Assembly (NCBI RefSeq): GCF_000819445.1
Contig: NZ_CP005286.1
Span: 1,736,001 to 1,800,000 of the forward strand
Length of the DNA: 64,000 bases
Reading direction: 5' to 3'
From: Corynebacterium humireducens NBRC 106098 = DSM 45392
GTDB taxonomy: Bacteria; Actinomycetota; Actinomycetes; Mycobacteriales; Mycobacteriaceae
Positions 48,439 to 59,784 of this stretch are shown one piece after another. The stretch's first letter is position 1. Every line of letters begins with the position of its first letter. The notes under the pieces were generated by a model. That model ran no database searches. It was not told the DNA's origin and saw only the letters and a list, made by a program, of their open reading frames with translations. A program made the position numbers and the translations under genes.

Positions 48439-49629
48439 GCGCAGGAAGTCGGGCACATCGAGATCGTCGTCACGGGTCGGGCGGGAGCTGGTGAACAGGC
48501 CGCCGTTGCCGGAGCTGCGGTGACGACCGGTGTCGGCGGCCGGGGCCGGGGTGACCGGCGGCGGGGTCGGCTTCGGCTCCTCCTGCTGCTGACGCTCCTC
48601 GAAGAGGCCGCCGCGGGCCGGCTCCTCCATCGGGGAGGGCACCGGGGTGGGCTCGGCGGGACGGCCGGCCGGCGGGTTGTTCTTGGCGGCGTCGAAACCG
48701 GTGGCGATGATGGTCACGCGGACCTCGTCGCCCAGGTTGTCGTCGATGATCGTTCCGAAGATGATGTTGGCGTCCTCGTCGGCCTTCTCCTGGACGATGG
48801 TGGCCGCCTCGTTGACCTCCATGAGGCCGAGGTCGGAGGCACCGGCGACGGAGAGCAGCAGACCCTTCGCGCCCTCCATGGTGGACTCCAGCAGCGGGGA
48901 GTTGATGGCCTGCAGGGTGGCGGTCATGACGCGGTCGTCGCCACGCGAGGAGCCGACGCCCATGAGCGCGGAACCGGCGTCGGACATGACGGAGCGGACG
49001 TCGGCGAAGTCGACGTTGATCACACCCGGGGTGACGATGAGGTTGGTGATGCCCTGGACACCGTTGTGCAGGACCTCATCGGCGGCGCGGAAGGCCTCCA
49101 TCATGGACAGCGACGCGTCGCCCAGCTGTAGCAGACGGTCGTTGGGGATGACGATGAGCGTGTCACAGACCTGACGCAGCTCCTCGATGCCGGCCTCGGC
49201 CTGGCGGGTGCGGCGCGGACCCTCGAACTTGAAGGGCTTGGTGACGACGCCGACGGTCAGCGCACCGAGCTTCTTCGCGATCCCCGCGACGACCGGTGCG
49301 GCGCCGGTTCCGGTGCCACCGCCCTCACCGGCGGTGACGAAGACCATGTCGGCGCCCTTGAGGGTCTCCTCGATCTCGGACTTGTGGTCCTCTGCGGAGG
49401 TGCGACCGACCTCCGGGTTCGCGCCGGCACCGAGGCCACGGGTGGCCTCACGGCCGATGTCGAGCTTGGTGTCCGCGTCGGAGAAGAGCAGGGCCTGCGA
49501 GTCGGTGTTGATGGCGACGAACTCGACACCCTTGAGGCCCTCTTCGATCATGCGGTTGACGGCGTTGACTCCGCCGCCGCCGACGCCGACGACCTTGATG
49601 ACGGCGAGGTAGTTGTTCGGTGAGGTCAT
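48436..49629 (-). CDS. ftsZ: Cell division protein FtsZ
   Basis: FtsZ is the tubulin-like GTPase that forms the division ring. The 397 residues include [17 protein letters not shown], the tubulin signature [19 protein letters not shown], the T7 loop VITPG-like region [17 protein letters not shown], and a long Pro/Glu-rich C-terminal linker. The end is [11 protein letters not shown], the conserved peptide that binds SepF. It is preceded by 121 bp of non-coding sequence with a palindromic element. ATG at 49629. Confidence 0.98.
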   Translation of the reverse strand: MTSPNNYLAVIKVVGVGGGGVNAVNRMIEEGLKGVEFVAINTDSQALLFSDADTKLDIGREATRGLGAGANPEVGRTSAEDHKSEIEETLKGADMVFVTAGEGGGTGTGAAPVVAGIAKKLGALTVGVVTKPFKFEGPRRTRQAEAGIEELRQVCDTLIVIPNDRLLQLGDASLSMMEAFRAADEVLHNGVQGITNLIVTPGVINVDFADVRSVMSDAGSALMGVGSSRGDDRVMTATLQAINSPLLESTMEGAKGLLLSVAGASDLGLMEVNEAATIVQEKADEDANIIFGTIIDDNLGDEVRVTIIATGFDAAKNNPPAGRPAEPTPVPSPMEEPARGGLFEERQQQEEPKPTPPPVTPAPAADTGRHRSSGNGGLFTSSRPTRDDDLDVPDFLR

Positions 49630-49740
49630 GGGTTCTGGCCGCGCCTTTCGGGGAAGTGTGTGATCTGGAACGAGGTTGTTTCCATCATGGGTGACCGCGC
49701 CCGAAAAGTCAGGGACATTTCGGGGCGTGTCGATACCCTC

Positions 49741-49751
49741 AACCTCAGGTT
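49741..49751. promoter_or_regulatory. Palindrome in the ftsQ-ftsZ gap
   Basis: AACCTCAGGTT is an 11-bp perfect inverted repeat about a central C. It touches the last base of the ftsQ stop and lies within a CCCTCAACCTCAGGTTTA context about 110 bp upstream of ftsZ. The 121-bp gap otherwise has no gene and probably carries the ftsZ promoters. A regulatory role is inferred from position. Confidence 0.35.
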
Positions 49752-50410
49752 TAACGTACGGTCAGCAGCGTGGGATTGGACACGTTCCAGTGTTCTCCCG
49801 GCTGCTGGATGGCGGTCTGCATCGCCAGGGACTTGTCGTGGTTGCTTTCCGACGCGCCCCAGTAGACCGTACGCCCATCATGCAGATTGAGTTTCAGAGC
49901 ATACCTGCCCGGGGCGTCGATGGTGTACACCATCGCCCGCACATGCTCCGGAAGCGAGGAGATGACCGCCGCCACGTCGGCCAGCACCTCCGGGTCCTCC
50001 CGCAGGTCACCGGTGACCTCCACGGAGCTCTCCGGGGGCACGTCGATGATGAAGGGACGCCCATCCTCGTCGATGAGGTGGTCTCCGTCGGACTCCCGGC
50101 TGTACAGCAGCGCCTGCCGCTCGGTCACCTCGACGACCAGCGTGGACGGCCACTGACGCGAGACCGTGGCACTGCGGACCCACGGCAGGTCGACGACGCC
50201 CCGGGCGGCCTGCCCGGCGTCGACACGCACGAGGTTGTCGCCCCGCGACACCCCCGTCGCCTCGATGACGTACTCCTCCGGGGAGTGGACGTTGCCGCTC
50301 ACGGCGTAGTTGTTCACCCGCAGGACGGGGAACACCCACATCACGGCCACCAGGAGCAGCAGTACCGCGAGCAGGGCCCCGCCGATGCGGAGGATGCTTC
50401 TGCGTGACAT
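49751..50410 (-). CDS. ftsQ: Cell division protein FtsQ
   Basis: FtsQ is the bitopic divisome protein linking FtsL/FtsB to early components. The 219-residue protein has a short cytoplasmic basic tail (SRRSILRIG) and one transmembrane helix ([20 protein letters not shown], about 12-31). A POTRA domain follows ([33 protein letters not shown]), then the beta domain ([14 protein letters not shown]). The start ATG directly follows murC. Its N-terminal tail is shorter than in mycobacteria. Confidence 0.94.
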   Translation of the reverse strand: MSRRSILRIGGALLAVLLLLVAVMWVFPVLRVNNYAVSGNVHSPEEYVIEATGVSRGDNLVRVDAGQAARGVVDLPWVRSATVSRQWPSTLVVEVTERQALLYSRESDGDHLIDEDGRPFIIDVPPESSVEVTGDLREDPEVLADVAAVISSLPEHVRAMVYTIDAPGRYALKLNLHDGRTVYWGASESNHDKSLAMQTAIQQPGEHWNVSNPTLLTVR

Positions 50411-51829
50411 CTACCGGCCCAGCGCCGCCAGGATCTCGCCCGCCAGCAGGGTGACGTCACCGGCACCCATCGTGAGGACGAGGTCACCCTCCCGCACCAG
50501 ACCGAGGACGGTCTCCGGGGCGTGCGAGAAATCCGGCTCATAGGTGACGTCGCAGGTCATCGCGTCGGTGATGATGCGGGAACTCACGCCCTCCACCGGC
50601 CTCTCGCGGGCCCCGAAGATGTCGAGGACCACGGCGGCGTCGGCCAGCGAGAGCGCCGCGGCGAACTCCTCGGCGAACTCGATGGTGCGGGAGTACAGGT
50701 GCGGCTGGAAGACGACGACCACCCGGCCGTCCTCCCCCTCCGCCTCCACCTTCTGCTGCGCCGCCTGCAGCACCGCGGTCACCTCGGTCGGGTGGTGGGC
50801 GTAGTCGTCGTAGACGCGCACCCCGCCGGCGGTGCCGCGGTACTCGAAGCGCCGGCGCACGCCGTTGAAGTCGCTCAGGCCCTCGGCCAGCTTCTCCAGG
50901 TCACCGCCCGCCAGGTGGCAGGCCAGCAGGGCCGCCGCGCCGTTGAGGACCATGTGGCTGCCCGGGGTCTGGAGGAGGACGGTGAGGTCGCGGCCGTCGA
51001 TACGGATGTGCGCGGTGGTGCCGCCCTCGGTGACCTCGGTGCTGAGGATCTCCGCCCCCAGCGGGATCACCGGGTGCAGGGCCGCCGCATCGGTCGTGCC
51101 GTAGCCCAGCACGGAGATGCCGTTCCGCATCGCGCGTTCACCGAGGGCGGCGGCGTGGATGTCGTCGAGGCACACGACCAGGTGGCCGTTCTCGGTGACC
51201 CGCTCGGAGAAGTCGTCGAAGACCTGGTGGTAGGCCTGGGCCGTGCCGAAGAAGTCGAGATGGTCGGGCTCGATGTTGGTCACCACCGCCACGTCCGGGG
51301 AGTAGCGCAGCAGCGAGGCGTCGGACTCGTCGGCCTCCGCGATGAAGCAGTCACCGGTGCCGTGGTGCGCGTTGGTGCCGGAACGGCTCAGCTGGCCGCC
51401 GATGGAGAAGCTCGGGTCCATGCCCGCCGCCTGCGCCGCCGCGACCGCCATCGAGGTGGTCGACGTCTTGCCGTGCGTGCCGGCGAAGAGGATCTGGCGG
51501 TACCCGGTCATCAGCTCACCGAGCAGGTCGGAACGCCGGATGACCGGGATCCCCTGCTCGTGGGCGGCGACGAGCTCCGGGTTGTCCTGAGGGATCGCCG
51601 CGAAGGAGACGACGACCACCGTCGGCGGCTCACCGGCGAGCGTCAGGTTCGCGGCGTCGTGGCCGACGGCGACATGCGCGCCGTTGGAACGCAGGGCCCG
51701 CACCGGACGGGAGTCCTTGACGTCGGAGCCGGTGACCACCGAACCGCGGTCGAGCAGGATCCGGGCGACGCCGGACATGCCGGAGCCACCGATGCCGATG
51801 AGGTGGACGCGGGAGAGATCGACGGTCAC
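50411..51829 (-). CDS. murC: UDP-N-acetylmuramate--L-alanine ligase
   Basis: MurC adds L-Ala to UDP-MurNAc in peptidoglycan precursor synthesis. The 472-residue ATP-dependent ligase has [18 protein letters not shown], the P-loop [37 protein letters not shown], and the central [14 protein letters not shown] with [19 protein letters not shown] start with AGGAG 8 nt upstream. ftsQ follows without spacer. The 40-bp gap to murG has no special feature. Confidence 0.97.
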   Translation of the reverse strand: MTVDLSRVHLIGIGGSGMSGVARILLDRGSVVTGSDVKDSRPVRALRSNGAHVAVGHDAANLTLAGEPPTVVVVSFAAIPQDNPELVAAHEQGIPVIRRSDLLGELMTGYRQILFAGTHGKTSTTSMAVAAAQAAGMDPSFSIGGQLSRSGTNAHHGTGDCFIAEADESDASLLRYSPDVAVVTNIEPDHLDFFGTAQAYHQVFDDFSERVTENGHLVVCLDDIHAAALGERAMRNGISVLGYGTTDAAALHPVIPLGAEILSTEVTEGGTTAHIRIDGRDLTVLLQTPGSHMVLNGAAALLACHLAGGDLEKLAEGLSDFNGVRRRFEYRGTAGGVRVYDDYAHHPTEVTAVLQAAQQKVEAEGEDGRVVVVFQPHLYSRTIEFAEEFAAALSLADAAVVLDIFGARERPVEGVSSRIITDAMTCDVTYEPDFSHAPETVLGLVREGDLVLTMGAGDVTLLAGEILAALGR

Positions 51830-51869
51830 GGTGAGTGCTCCTGGGTGCTTGAAGGTGGACGGGTCTGAA

Positions 51870-52952
51870 TTACTCTACTGCCGCCACGACCGCGTCGGCG
51901 AGCAGCCCGGCGGCGTCACCGGCGGCGTGGTCACGGGCGGCGGCCCGCATGGCGGCGAGCTGCGCGTCGTCGCCGAGGATCTCCGTGACCTCGGAGACGA
52001 GGCGGTCGGGGGTGAGCTCGGCGTCGTCGATGAAGCGGGCGGCCCCGGCCTCGACGACCCCGGTCGCGTTGAGCGCCTGCTCACCGTTGCCGTGCGGCAG
52101 CGGCACGTACAGGGCGGGGAGGCCGGCGGAGGTGACCTCGGCGACGGTCATCGCGCCGGAGCGGCAGACGATGAGGTCGGCCACGGCGTAGGCGGCCGCC
52201 ATGTCGTCGATGTAGGGCAGCGCGACGTAGTGGTCGTGCTTGTCCGGCGCGGTGTTGCGCTTGCCGTAGGCGTGGAGGATCTGGATGCCGGCGTCCGTGG
52301 TGAGCGTCTCCACCGCCCCGGCCACCGCCTTGTTGATGCGCACCGCGCCCTGGGAACCACCGGTCACCAGCAGGGTGCGCCGCCCCGGCTCGAGGCCCCA
52401 CAGTTCGCGGGCCCGCTCGACGGCCGCGTGGGTGTCGCCCCCACGCAGACCGGCGCGCACGGGGATGCCGACGACCTCGCCGGGCATGCCCGAGTCCGCG
52501 ACGGCGTTGTAGCTGCGGCCGCCGAGGCGCTGGCCCAGCTTGTTGGCCATGCCGGCGCGGGCGTTGGCCTCGTGCACGAGGAAGGGGATGCCCAGCGAGC
52601 GCGCCGCCAGGTAGGCGGGGGCGGAGACGTAACCGCCGAAGCCGATGAGGACGTCGGCCCCGGTGTCCCGGAGGATCGCCCGGGTCTGACGGACGGCACC
52701 CAGCACGCGGAACGGCAGCTTGAGCAGGTCCAGGTTGGGGCGGCGCGGCACCGGGACGGGGTCGATCAGACGCAGCTCGAAACCGCGGGCGGGGATGAGG
52801 TCGCGCTCCAGTCCGCGGGGGGTGCCCAGGGCGGTGACGGTGGCACCGTGCTTCTCGACGAGCGCCTCAGCCACCGCGAGAGCGGGCTCGATGTGGCCGG
52901 CGGTTCCACCTCCTGCGACAACTACGCTCAGAGGCTTCTTCGCTGCGGGCAT
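51870..52952 (-). CDS. murG: UDP-GlcNAc:undecaprenyl-PP-MurNAc-pentapeptide GlcNAc transferase (lipid II synthesis)
   Basis: MurG transfers GlcNAc to lipid I, giving lipid II, at the inner membrane face. The 360-residue GT28 protein has the acceptor G-loop [22 protein letters not shown] and a second loop [19 protein letters not shown]. It has the UDP-GlcNAc site [49 protein letters not shown] split over the C-domain. It begins 3 bp after ftsW on the same strand. Confidence 0.97.
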   Translation of the reverse strand: MPAAKKPLSVVVAGGGTAGHIEPALAVAEALVEKHGATVTALGTPRGLERDLIPARGFELRLIDPVPVPRRPNLDLLKLPFRVLGAVRQTRAILRDTGADVLIGFGGYVSAPAYLAARSLGIPFLVHEANARAGMANKLGQRLGGRSYNAVADSGMPGEVVGIPVRAGLRGGDTHAAVERARELWGLEPGRRTLLVTGGSQGAVRINKAVAGAVETLTTDAGIQILHAYGKRNTAPDKHDHYVALPYIDDMAAAYAVADLIVCRSGAMTVAEVTSAGLPALYVPLPHGNGEQALNATGVVEAGAARFIDDAELTPDRLVSEVTEILGDDAQLAAMRAAARDHAAGDAAGLLADAVVAAVE

Positions 52953-52955
52953 GGG

Positions 52956-54314
52956 TCACCGTCTCCTGTCGTTGGGGGGCCTGTTTCTCCTCCTGACGCT
53001 ACCAGTGACCGGCTCCCCAAACCTCTCACGTGACGTGGGGGCGGGGGCCCGCCGCACCGGGGTGGGGCGGGTCGCCGGTTCGGGCAGCAGAGCGAGCCGG
53101 TCGAAGAGGGGTCGGCCGTAGGACTGCATCGCGGAGACCGCCTCCGGTTCGTGGCGGGCCACCGAGGCCAGCAGGCCCATCGAACCGAGGGTGATGATCG
53201 TCGACGTGCCGCCCGCGGAGATCATCGGCAGCTGGATGCCGGTGACCGGGAGCAGGCCGATGACGTAGCCGATGTTGATGAAGGCCTGCGACACGACACC
53301 CGCCGTGAGCGCACCGGCCATAAGCGACTGGAACTGGTTCTGCGCGCGGAACGCGGCGCGGATGCCGAAGTATCCGAGGAGGGCGAAGAGGATGATGACC
53401 AGCGCGCCGCCCCACAGTCCGAGCTCCTCGCCGATAATGGCGAAGATGAAGTCGTTCTTCGCCTCGGGGAGGTAGAACCACTTGGCGCGGGACTGCCCCA
53501 CGCCGACGCCGGTGACGGAGCCGTCCGCCAGGGAGAGGAAGCCCTGGTAGGACTGGAACGCCACGCCCTGGGTGTCCTCGAAGCGGCCGAAGAGGGCGTC
53601 GAAGTAGACGTGGAAGCGGTTGGAGCGGAAGCCGCCGGAGAAGAACACCCACAGCAGTCCGAGTCCGGCCACGGCCACCGACGCGAGGATGAGACGGAGA
53701 TCCACGCCCGCGAACAGGAGCGTGAAACCGACGACCACGGCGAAGTTCACGGCCATGCCCAGGTCACCCTGGAGAGCGATGAGCAGCGCCATGATGGCGG
53801 CCACGCCGGCGTAGAGGGTGAAGGGGCTGCGCATGCCGGTGCCGGGGGTGTGCCGCCGGTCGGCGAGGTAGGACGCGCCCCACACGGCGATGGCCACCTT
53901 GGCCAGCTCGGAGGGCTGGAAACGCAGTGGTCCGAGGACGATCCACGACTGCGAGCCGACCTCGAGTCGGCCCGTGCCGATGCCCGGTATGAGCACCGCG
54001 ATGAGCAGCACGAGTGACAGGCCGAGCAGCCAGGGCGTCAGGCGCCGTACGGTCTCCGGGCGGGTGCGCAGGGCGATCCAGAAGGCGACGAGTCCGGCGG
54101 CGATCATCATGAACTGGCGCACGGCCTGGTTCCACACGGTCGCGCCCTCGAGGACGGACCAGGTCATCGTCGAGGACATGACCATGACGGCGCCGATGCC
54201 GACGAGCAGGAAGACCACGGAGCGGATCATGAAGTAGTCGAAGCCCGGACGGGACTCCAGCATGCGGTGCCAGTCGGCGCGCCACCTCGTGAATCTGCCG
54301 GTGGAGTTGCTCAT
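52956..54314 (-). CDS. ftsW: Septal peptidoglycan polymerase FtsW (SEDS family)
   Basis: FtsW polymerises lipid II at the septum with FtsI. The 452-residue protein has about ten transmembrane helices and the SEDS signature RFQPSELAKVAIAVWGASYLA. It also has QGDLGMAVNFAVVVGF, SLADGSVTGVGVGQSRAKW, FIFAIIGEELG and GIQLPMISAGGTSTI. A Pro/Arg-rich C-terminal tail of about 50 residues is predicted cytoplasmic. ATG at 54314 overlaps the murD stop by 4 bp. A position between murD and murG supports FtsW rather than RodA. Confidence 0.96.
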   Translation of the reverse strand: MSNSTGRFTRWRADWHRMLESRPGFDYFMIRSVVFLLVGIGAVMVMSSTMTWSVLEGATVWNQAVRQFMMIAAGLVAFWIALRTRPETVRRLTPWLLGLSLVLLIAVLIPGIGTGRLEVGSQSWIVLGPLRFQPSELAKVAIAVWGASYLADRRHTPGTGMRSPFTLYAGVAAIMALLIALQGDLGMAVNFAVVVGFTLLFAGVDLRLILASVAVAGLGLLWVFFSGGFRSNRFHVYFDALFGRFEDTQGVAFQSYQGFLSLADGSVTGVGVGQSRAKWFYLPEAKNDFIFAIIGEELGLWGGALVIILFALLGYFGIRAAFRAQNQFQSLMAGALTAGVVSQAFINIGYVIGLLPVTGIQLPMISAGGTSTIITLGSMGLLASVARHEPEAVSAMQSYGRPLFDRLALLPEPATRPTPVRRAPAPTSRERFGEPVTGSVRRRNRPPNDRRR

Positions 54315-55660
54315 GAAAGCCTCCGTGCTGCCGCGGCGAACAGGTCGCCGCGCTCGGCCATGCCGGTGAACATGTCCAGGGAGGCGGCGGCGGGTGCGAG
54401 GAGGACGGTGTCGCCCTGCTTCGCGACGCCCGCCGCCCACCCCACGAGCTCGTCCATCGCGGCGGCCGGGTCGGTGTGGGTGGTGGTGTGGACTGGGACG
54501 TCGGGGGCGATCTCGGCCAGTGCCGCCGCGATGAGCGGGGCGTCGACGCCGAGCAGCCCGACGGCGCTGAGCCGGTGGGCGTGGTCCCGGATGAGCGGGA
54601 CGACGTCCGCCCCCTTGAGCTGGCCGCCGGCGATCCAGATGACGTCGTGGAGTCCGGCGAGCGCCGCGTCGGCGGCGTGCGGGTTGGTGGCCTTGGAGTT
54701 GTCGATCCACGCCACTCCCCCGCCCTCCGCGACGGTCTGGCCGCGGTGGCCGTCGACCTGGAAGTCGGCGAGGGCGGCGGCGATGTGCTCCGGGCCCGCG
54801 CCCTGGCTGCGGGCGATCGCGGCCGCGGCGAGGGCGTCGAGGACGCCGGCCGGTCCGGCGGGCTGGATGCCCGCCACGGGGGCGAGCACGACGCCGGTGT
54901 CGTCCACCAGGTGTCCGTCGCGCACGCCGAACTGTCCGGGGACGGGTTCCCCGAGGGTGAAGCCGACGTACGTGTCGACGCCCGCCCGCTCCAGCACCGC
55001 CCGCACCTCCGGGTCGTCGACGCCGGCGACGGCCACCGCGCCCCGCAGGGCACGCGCCTTGTCGTCGGCGTAGCCGGTGAAGGAGCCGTGCCAGTCGATG
55101 TGGTCCTCGGCGAGGTTGAGCAGCACGCCGGCGTCCGGGATCAGCTGGCTCGACCAGTGCAGCTGGAAGCTGGAGAGCTCGGCGACGAGGATGTCGACGC
55201 GCTGCGGGTCCACCAGGGCGTCGGCCACCGCGACGCCGATGTTGCCGACCGCCTCGGCCCGCAGGCCGGTGTCGCGGCCGAGCTGCTGCATCATGGCGGC
55301 GAGCATGGCGGTGGTGGTGGTCTTGCCGTTGGTGCCGGTGACCACCAGCCAGGTGCGCGGCGGGCCGAAGGTCCCGGCGCGGTCGAGGCGGTAGGCCAGC
55401 TCGACGTCGCCGATGACCTCGAGGCCGCGGGCGGCGGCGTCGACCAGCAGTGGGCTGTCGGGGCGCCAGCCCGGGGAGGTGACGACGAGCTCGACGTCGT
55501 CGAGAAGCTCGCGTGCCTCGGCGACGGAGACGGTGCGCACGCCGTCGAGGCGGGTATTGTCGTCGGCGACGATCAGGTCCACCCCCAGACCGGCGAGCAG
55601 GCGGACCAGGCCGCGGCCGGACACTCCGGCTCCGGCGACGAGGGCGGTTCCGGTGATCAT
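54311..55660 (-). CDS. murD: UDP-N-acetylmuramoylalanine--D-glutamate ligase
   Basis: MurD adds D-Glu to UDP-MurNAc-L-Ala. The 449-residue ligase has a Rossmann-like N-terminus ([21 protein letters not shown]), the P-loop [35 protein letters not shown] and [17 protein letters not shown]. The C-terminus is [23 protein letters not shown]. The ATG overlaps the mraY stop by 4 bp, so translation is coupled; a longer in-frame start would run into mraY. Confidence 0.97.
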   Translation of the reverse strand: MITGTALVAGAGVSGRGLVRLLAGLGVDLIVADDNTRLDGVRTVSVAEARELLDDVELVVTSPGWRPDSPLLVDAAARGLEVIGDVELAYRLDRAGTFGPPRTWLVVTGTNGKTTTTAMLAAMMQQLGRDTGLRAEAVGNIGVAVADALVDPQRVDILVAELSSFQLHWSSQLIPDAGVLLNLAEDHIDWHGSFTGYADDKARALRGAVAVAGVDDPEVRAVLERAGVDTYVGFTLGEPVPGQFGVRDGHLVDDTGVVLAPVAGIQPAGPAGVLDALAAAAIARSQGAGPEHIAAALADFQVDGHRGQTVAEGGGVAWIDNSKATNPHAADAALAGLHDVIWIAGGQLKGADVVPLIRDHAHRLSAVGLLGVDAPLIAAALAEIAPDVPVHTTTHTDPAAAMDELVGWAAGVAKQGDTVLLAPAAASLDMFTGMAERGDLFAAAARRLS

Positions 55661-56766
55661 CGCAGGCTCACTCCCGTGGCTGTCAGCCACTCAGCGTAGA
55701 AGATGGACGTTCCCAGCATGACGGCCATGACGGCGATGAGCCAGAAACGGATGACGACGGTGGTCTCGGGCCAGCCGCCGTTCTCGAAGTGGTGGTGGAA
55801 CGGTGCCATGCGGAAGAAGCGCTTGCCCGTCGTGCGGAACACGATGATCTGGATGAGCACGGAGGCCGCCTCGATGACGAAGAGGGCGCCGATGATGATC
55901 ATGAGCAGCTCGGTGCGGGAGGCGACGGACAGTCCGGCGACGAGGCCACCGAGGGCCAGGGAACCGGTGTCGCCCATGAAGATCTTGGCCGGTGCCGCGT
56001 TCCACCACAGGAAACCGAGGCAGGCGCCGAGGCCGGCGGCGGCGAGGACCGCGAGGTCCAGCGGGTCACGCACCGAGTAGCAGCCCGGCTCCACCGAGAC
56101 GGTGCAGGAGTTGCGGAACTGCCAGAAGGTGATGAGCGAGTAGCCGCCCATGACGAAGGCGGTGGTGCCGGCGGCGAGGCCGTCGAGGCCGTCGGTGAGG
56201 TTGACGGCGTTCGACCACGCGGCGATGAGGATGTACATGAACACCAGGAACACGATGATGCCGATCACCGAACCGCCGAAGGCGATGTCCAGGGTGTCGA
56301 TGTCACGGATGAACGACAGCTGCGTCGACCCCGGGGTGAGCCCCTGGTCGTCCGGGAACCACAGGATGAGCAGGCCGAACGCGATGGCGATGACCAGCTG
56401 GCCGACGAGCTTGGCCGTCTTGTTGAGGCCCAGGTTGCGGGCCTTGAACAGCTTGATGAAGTCGTCCGCGAAGCCCAGGGCACCCAGGCCCAGGGTCAGG
56501 CCGAGGACCAGGAGGCCGGAGACCGTGAAGCCGCCGGAGCCGGTGATGAGCCCGTAGAGGCTGACGGTGAGGTAGGCGATGACGATGCCCGCGATGATGG
56601 CGATGCCGCCCATCGTCGGGGTGCCGCGCTTGCGCATGTGCGACTTGGGGCCCTCCTCACGGATCTCCTGCCCCAGGCCCTCCGCGGAGAAGCGCCGGAT
56701 GAGGACGGGAGTGGTGAAGATGGCGACGAGGAAGCTGACGATTCCTGCCATGATGATCTGTGTCAC
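55657..56766 (-). CDS. mraY: Phospho-MurNAc-pentapeptide transferase MraY
   Basis: MraY links phospho-MurNAc-pentapeptide to undecaprenyl phosphate, making lipid I. The 369-residue polytopic enzyme has [17 protein letters not shown], the catalytic [31 protein letters not shown] with Asp residues binding Mg2+, [21 protein letters not shown], and [19 protein letters not shown] at 56766 was chosen with AGGGG 9 nt upstream. An ATG (MAGIV) further in would remove part of the first helix. Confidence 0.97.
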   Translation of the reverse strand: MTQIIMAGIVSFLVAIFTTPVLIRRFSAEGLGQEIREEGPKSHMRKRGTPTMGGIAIIAGIVIAYLTVSLYGLITGSGGFTVSGLLVLGLTLGLGALGFADDFIKLFKARNLGLNKTAKLVGQLVIAIAFGLLILWFPDDQGLTPGSTQLSFIRDIDTLDIAFGGSVIGIIVFLVFMYILIAAWSNAVNLTDGLDGLAAGTTAFVMGGYSLITFWQFRNSCTVSVEPGCYSVRDPLDLAVLAAAGLGACLGFLWWNAAPAKIFMGDTGSLALGGLVAGLSVASRTELLMIIIGALFVIEAASVLIQIIVFRTTGKRFFRMAPFHHHFENGGWPETTVVIRFWLIAVMAVMLGTSIFYAEWLTATGVSLR

Positions 56767-56779
56767 GTCGAATGCGCCC

Positions 56780-58267
56780 CTAATGACCCTTCTGGATGAG
56801 TTTCTCTGCCACCCGCCACAGCCCCAGAGCATTGGAGGCCTTCACCAGCACCACGTCACCGGGGTTGCCGGTGCCCGTGTACTCGATGGGACGGGTCTGC
56901 AGCACGTTCCCGACGAGGCGGGTGGCCTCCTCGACATCGTGTGCGATCTCAGTAGTTATACCCCGCGCCTGCGCCGCCGTCGCCATGGCACGGCTGTTGG
57001 GGCTGTCCCCGACGGCGATGAGGTGGGACACGCGGTAGCGTCCCAGCTGCTCACCGAGCTCCCGGTGGGAGGCCTCGGCGTCGTCGCCGAGCTCGCCCAT
57101 CTCACCGAGGACCGCGATGGCCCGGGCGTGCGGCCGCGCCGCCGCCGTGTAGGCCAGGGCCGCGACGCCGGCGCGCATGGAGTCGGGGTTGGCGTTGTAG
57201 GAGTCGTTGATGACCGTGACGCCGTCAGCCCGGGTCTGCACGTCCATGCGGTGCGCCGAGGCGTTGGTGTGGCGCGACAGTCCCGCCGCCACCTGCTCGA
57301 GGGTGAGCCCGGCCTCCAGGCCGACCGCGGCGGCGGCCAGTGCGTTGGACACCTGGTGCTCGCCGAAGACCTGCAGGGTGACGGGGACGGAGCCGTCCCG
57401 GCTGTGGAGGGTGAAGCTGGCGCGGGCGACGTCGTCGAGGCGCACGTCGGCCGCCCACAGGTCGGCGCGGGAGTGCGTGGAGTAGGTGACCACGCGCGCC
57501 CGGGTGCGCGGCGCCATCGCCGCGACGAAGGGGTCGTCGGCGTTGAGGACGGCCACGCCGTCGGCGGGCAGCGCCTCGATGAGCTCGCCCTTGGCCTGCG
57601 CGATGTTCTCCTGGGAGCCGAACTCCCCGAGGTGCGCGGAACCGACGTTGAGCACGACGCCGATGTGCGGCGGCACCGACTCCGCCAGGTGGGCGATGTG
57701 GCCGATTCCGCGGGCCGACATCTCGGCGACGAGGTAGCGGGTGTCGGCGTCACAGCGCAGGGCGGTGTACGGGTGGCCGATCTCGTTGTTGAAGGAGCCG
57801 GGCGGGGCGACGGTCTCCCCCGCCTCCCGCAGCACGGACGCCACGAGGTCCTTGGTGGAGGTCTTGCCGGCGGAACCGGTGATGCCCACCACCGTCAGGT
57901 CGGGCAGGCGCGTGACCACGCCGTGCGCCAGGGCGGCGAGCGCCTCCACGACGGCACGGGCGGAGCCGTCCTCGTCGTGGGCGTAGATGTCGGCGTTGGA
58001 GTCACTGCGGCCCCGCGGCTTCACGACGACCGCCGGCACCCCCACCGGCCGCGCCGCCAGGACGGCGACCGCGCCGGACTCGACGGCGGTGGCGGCGAAG
58101 TCGTGTCCGTCGACGCGCGCCCCCGGCAGGGCGAGGAACAGCCCGCCCGGGGTGACCCGGCGGGAGTCGAACTCGACGGACCCGGTCACCCGGGTCTCCG
58201 GGTCGGTCACGTGCGAGAGTTCACCGCCGGTGATGTCCGCGATCTCCGCGAGAGTGAGGGGGATCAA
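56780..58267 (-). CDS. murF: UDP-MurNAc-tripeptide--D-alanyl-D-alanine ligase
   Basis: MurF attaches D-Ala-D-Ala to complete the pentapeptide. The 495-residue ligase has [32 protein letters not shown], the P-loop [54 protein letters not shown] and [12 protein letters not shown]. It starts with an unusual TTG that overlaps the murE stop (TTGA) with AAGGAG 8 nt upstream. No ATG or GTG fits both the frame and the ribosome site. Confidence 0.96.
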   Translation of the reverse strand: MIPLTLAEIADITGGELSHVTDPETRVTGSVEFDSRRVTPGGLFLALPGARVDGHDFAATAVESGAVAVLAARPVGVPAVVVKPRGRSDSNADIYAHDEDGSARAVVEALAALAHGVVTRLPDLTVVGITGSAGKTSTKDLVASVLREAGETVAPPGSFNNEIGHPYTALRCDADTRYLVAEMSARGIGHIAHLAESVPPHIGVVLNVGSAHLGEFGSQENIAQAKGELIEALPADGVAVLNADDPFVAAMAPRTRARVVTYSTHSRADLWAADVRLDDVARASFTLHSRDGSVPVTLQVFGEHQVSNALAAAAVGLEAGLTLEQVAAGLSRHTNASAHRMDVQTRADGVTVINDSYNANPDSMRAGVAALAYTAAARPHARAIAVLGEMGELGDDAEASHRELGEQLGRYRVSHLIAVGDSPNSRAMATAAQARGITTEIAHDVEEATRLVGNVLQTRPIEYTGTGNPGDVVLVKASNALGLWRVAEKLIQKGH

Positions 58268-59757
58268 TGCTTCTTCTCCTTGAGTGCGCGCCGGACCTCT
58301 TCCCGGTCGTCGAAATGGTGGTTGACGCCGTTGACCAGCTGGCCGACCTCGTGGCCCTTGCCGGCGACGACGACGCCGTCCCCCGGGCGGGCCCACTCGA
58401 TCAGCGCGTCGATGGCGGCGGCGCGGTCCCCGATCTCGCGGATCTCCGCGTCCGTCCCGGCGTCGACCGCCCCCTGCAGCACGGCCGCCCGGATGGTGGC
58501 GGGCACCTCGCTGCGCGGGTTGTCGTCGGTGATGATGACCAGGTCGGCGCGGTGGGCGGCCTCCGCCCCCATGAGGGGACGCTTGGTGGCGTCGCGGTCA
58601 CCACCGGCCCCGACGACCACGCCGAGGCGGCCGCGGACCTGCCCGCGGAGGGTGTCGAGGACGGCGGCGACGGCGGCCGGCTTGTGGGCGTAGTCGACGA
58701 CGGCGAGGAAGTCCTGGCCCTCGTCGATACGCTCCATGCGCCCGGGGACCGCGACGTCGAGGAAACCGGCGGTGAAGGCCTGCGGGTCGACGCCCACGGC
58801 CCACGCCATGGCGGTGGCCAGGGCGGCGTTGGCGATGTTGAAGTCACCCGGCAGCGGCAGCTCCGCCTCGACGGCCCCCTCCGGCAGGGTGAGCCGGATG
58901 ACCTGGGCGCCGGTGGGCGTGAGCGAGCTCTGGACGGCGGTGACGTCGGCCTCCGCGCCGCGGGTCGCGACGGTCACCGGGTCCGAGGCCAGGTCGGCCA
59001 TCCGCCGCCCCCACTCGTCGTCGACGCAGACGACGGACCGCTCCGCGGCCAGCGGCGACGCCGGGTCGAAGAAGCGGGCCTTGGCCGCGAAGTACTCCTC
59101 CATCGTCGGGTGGAAGTCGAGGTGGTCCTGGGAGAGGTTGGTGAACCCGGCGACGTCGAAACGCGTGCCCGCCACCCGGCCCAGCTCCAGGGCGTGGGAG
59201 GAGACCTCCATGACCACGTGCGTGACGCCCTCCGCGAGCATCCGCACGAACAGGGGCTGCAGGGTCGTGGCCTCCGGGGTCGTGAGGTCGGTGGGGACGG
59301 GACGGCCGTTGATGCGCGTGCCCGTCGTGCCGATGAGGCCGACCTTCAGGTCGGCCGCCATGAGCCCCTGCTCGAGCAGGTAGCTGGTGGTCGTCTTCCC
59401 GGAGGTGCCGGTGATGCCGAGCAGGGTGAGACGCTCCGAGGGGTGGCCGTGGATCTCCGCGGCCACGGCCCCGAGGACCGCGCGGACGTCATCGACGAGG
59501 ATGACAGGGCGGGTGTCGCCGGCGGCGTCGAGAAGCTCCTTTCCGGCGGCGTCGGTGAGGATCGCGACGGCCGGCGTGCCGCGCGCGAACTCCGCACCGT
59601 GGCGGCGCGTGCCGGGGACGGCGGCGAAGAGCGCGCCCTCGTCCGCGAGGCGGGAGGAGTCGAGCTCCACCGACGTGACGACCGGGGCCACGGATCCGGT
59701 CAGCTCTCCCCCGGCGATACGGGCGAGGTGGGACAGTGTGGTCACTGTGGTCTCCAT
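58264..59757 (-). CDS. murE: UDP-MurNAc-L-Ala-D-Glu:meso-diaminopimelate ligase
   Basis: MurE adds meso-diaminopimelate to the stem peptide. The 497-residue ligase has the P-loop LGITGTSGKTTTSYLL, VMEVSSHALELGRVAGT, NLSQDHLDFHPTMEEYFAAK, VVDYAHKPAAV and GAGGDRDATKRPLM. DDNPRSE is the diagnostic motif for meso-DAP rather than lysine specificity, which fits a DAP-type corynebacterial wall. ATG 59757 has AGGAG 7 nt upstream; an ATG 6 bp earlier (59763) is too close to that site but possible. Confidence 0.97.
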   Translation of the reverse strand: METTVTTLSHLARIAGGELTGSVAPVVTSVELDSSRLADEGALFAAVPGTRRHGAEFARGTPAVAILTDAAGKELLDAAGDTRPVILVDDVRAVLGAVAAEIHGHPSERLTLLGITGTSGKTTTSYLLEQGLMAADLKVGLIGTTGTRINGRPVPTDLTTPEATTLQPLFVRMLAEGVTHVVMEVSSHALELGRVAGTRFDVAGFTNLSQDHLDFHPTMEEYFAAKARFFDPASPLAAERSVVCVDDEWGRRMADLASDPVTVATRGAEADVTAVQSSLTPTGAQVIRLTLPEGAVEAELPLPGDFNIANAALATAMAWAVGVDPQAFTAGFLDVAVPGRMERIDEGQDFLAVVDYAHKPAAVAAVLDTLRGQVRGRLGVVVGAGGDRDATKRPLMGAEAAHRADLVIITDDNPRSEVPATIRAAVLQGAVDAGTDAEIREIGDRAAAIDALIEWARPGDGVVVAGKGHEVGQLVNGVNHHFDDREEVRRALKEKKH

Positions 59758-59784
59758 GGTCATACTCCTCCGTGGTGGGCTGGG

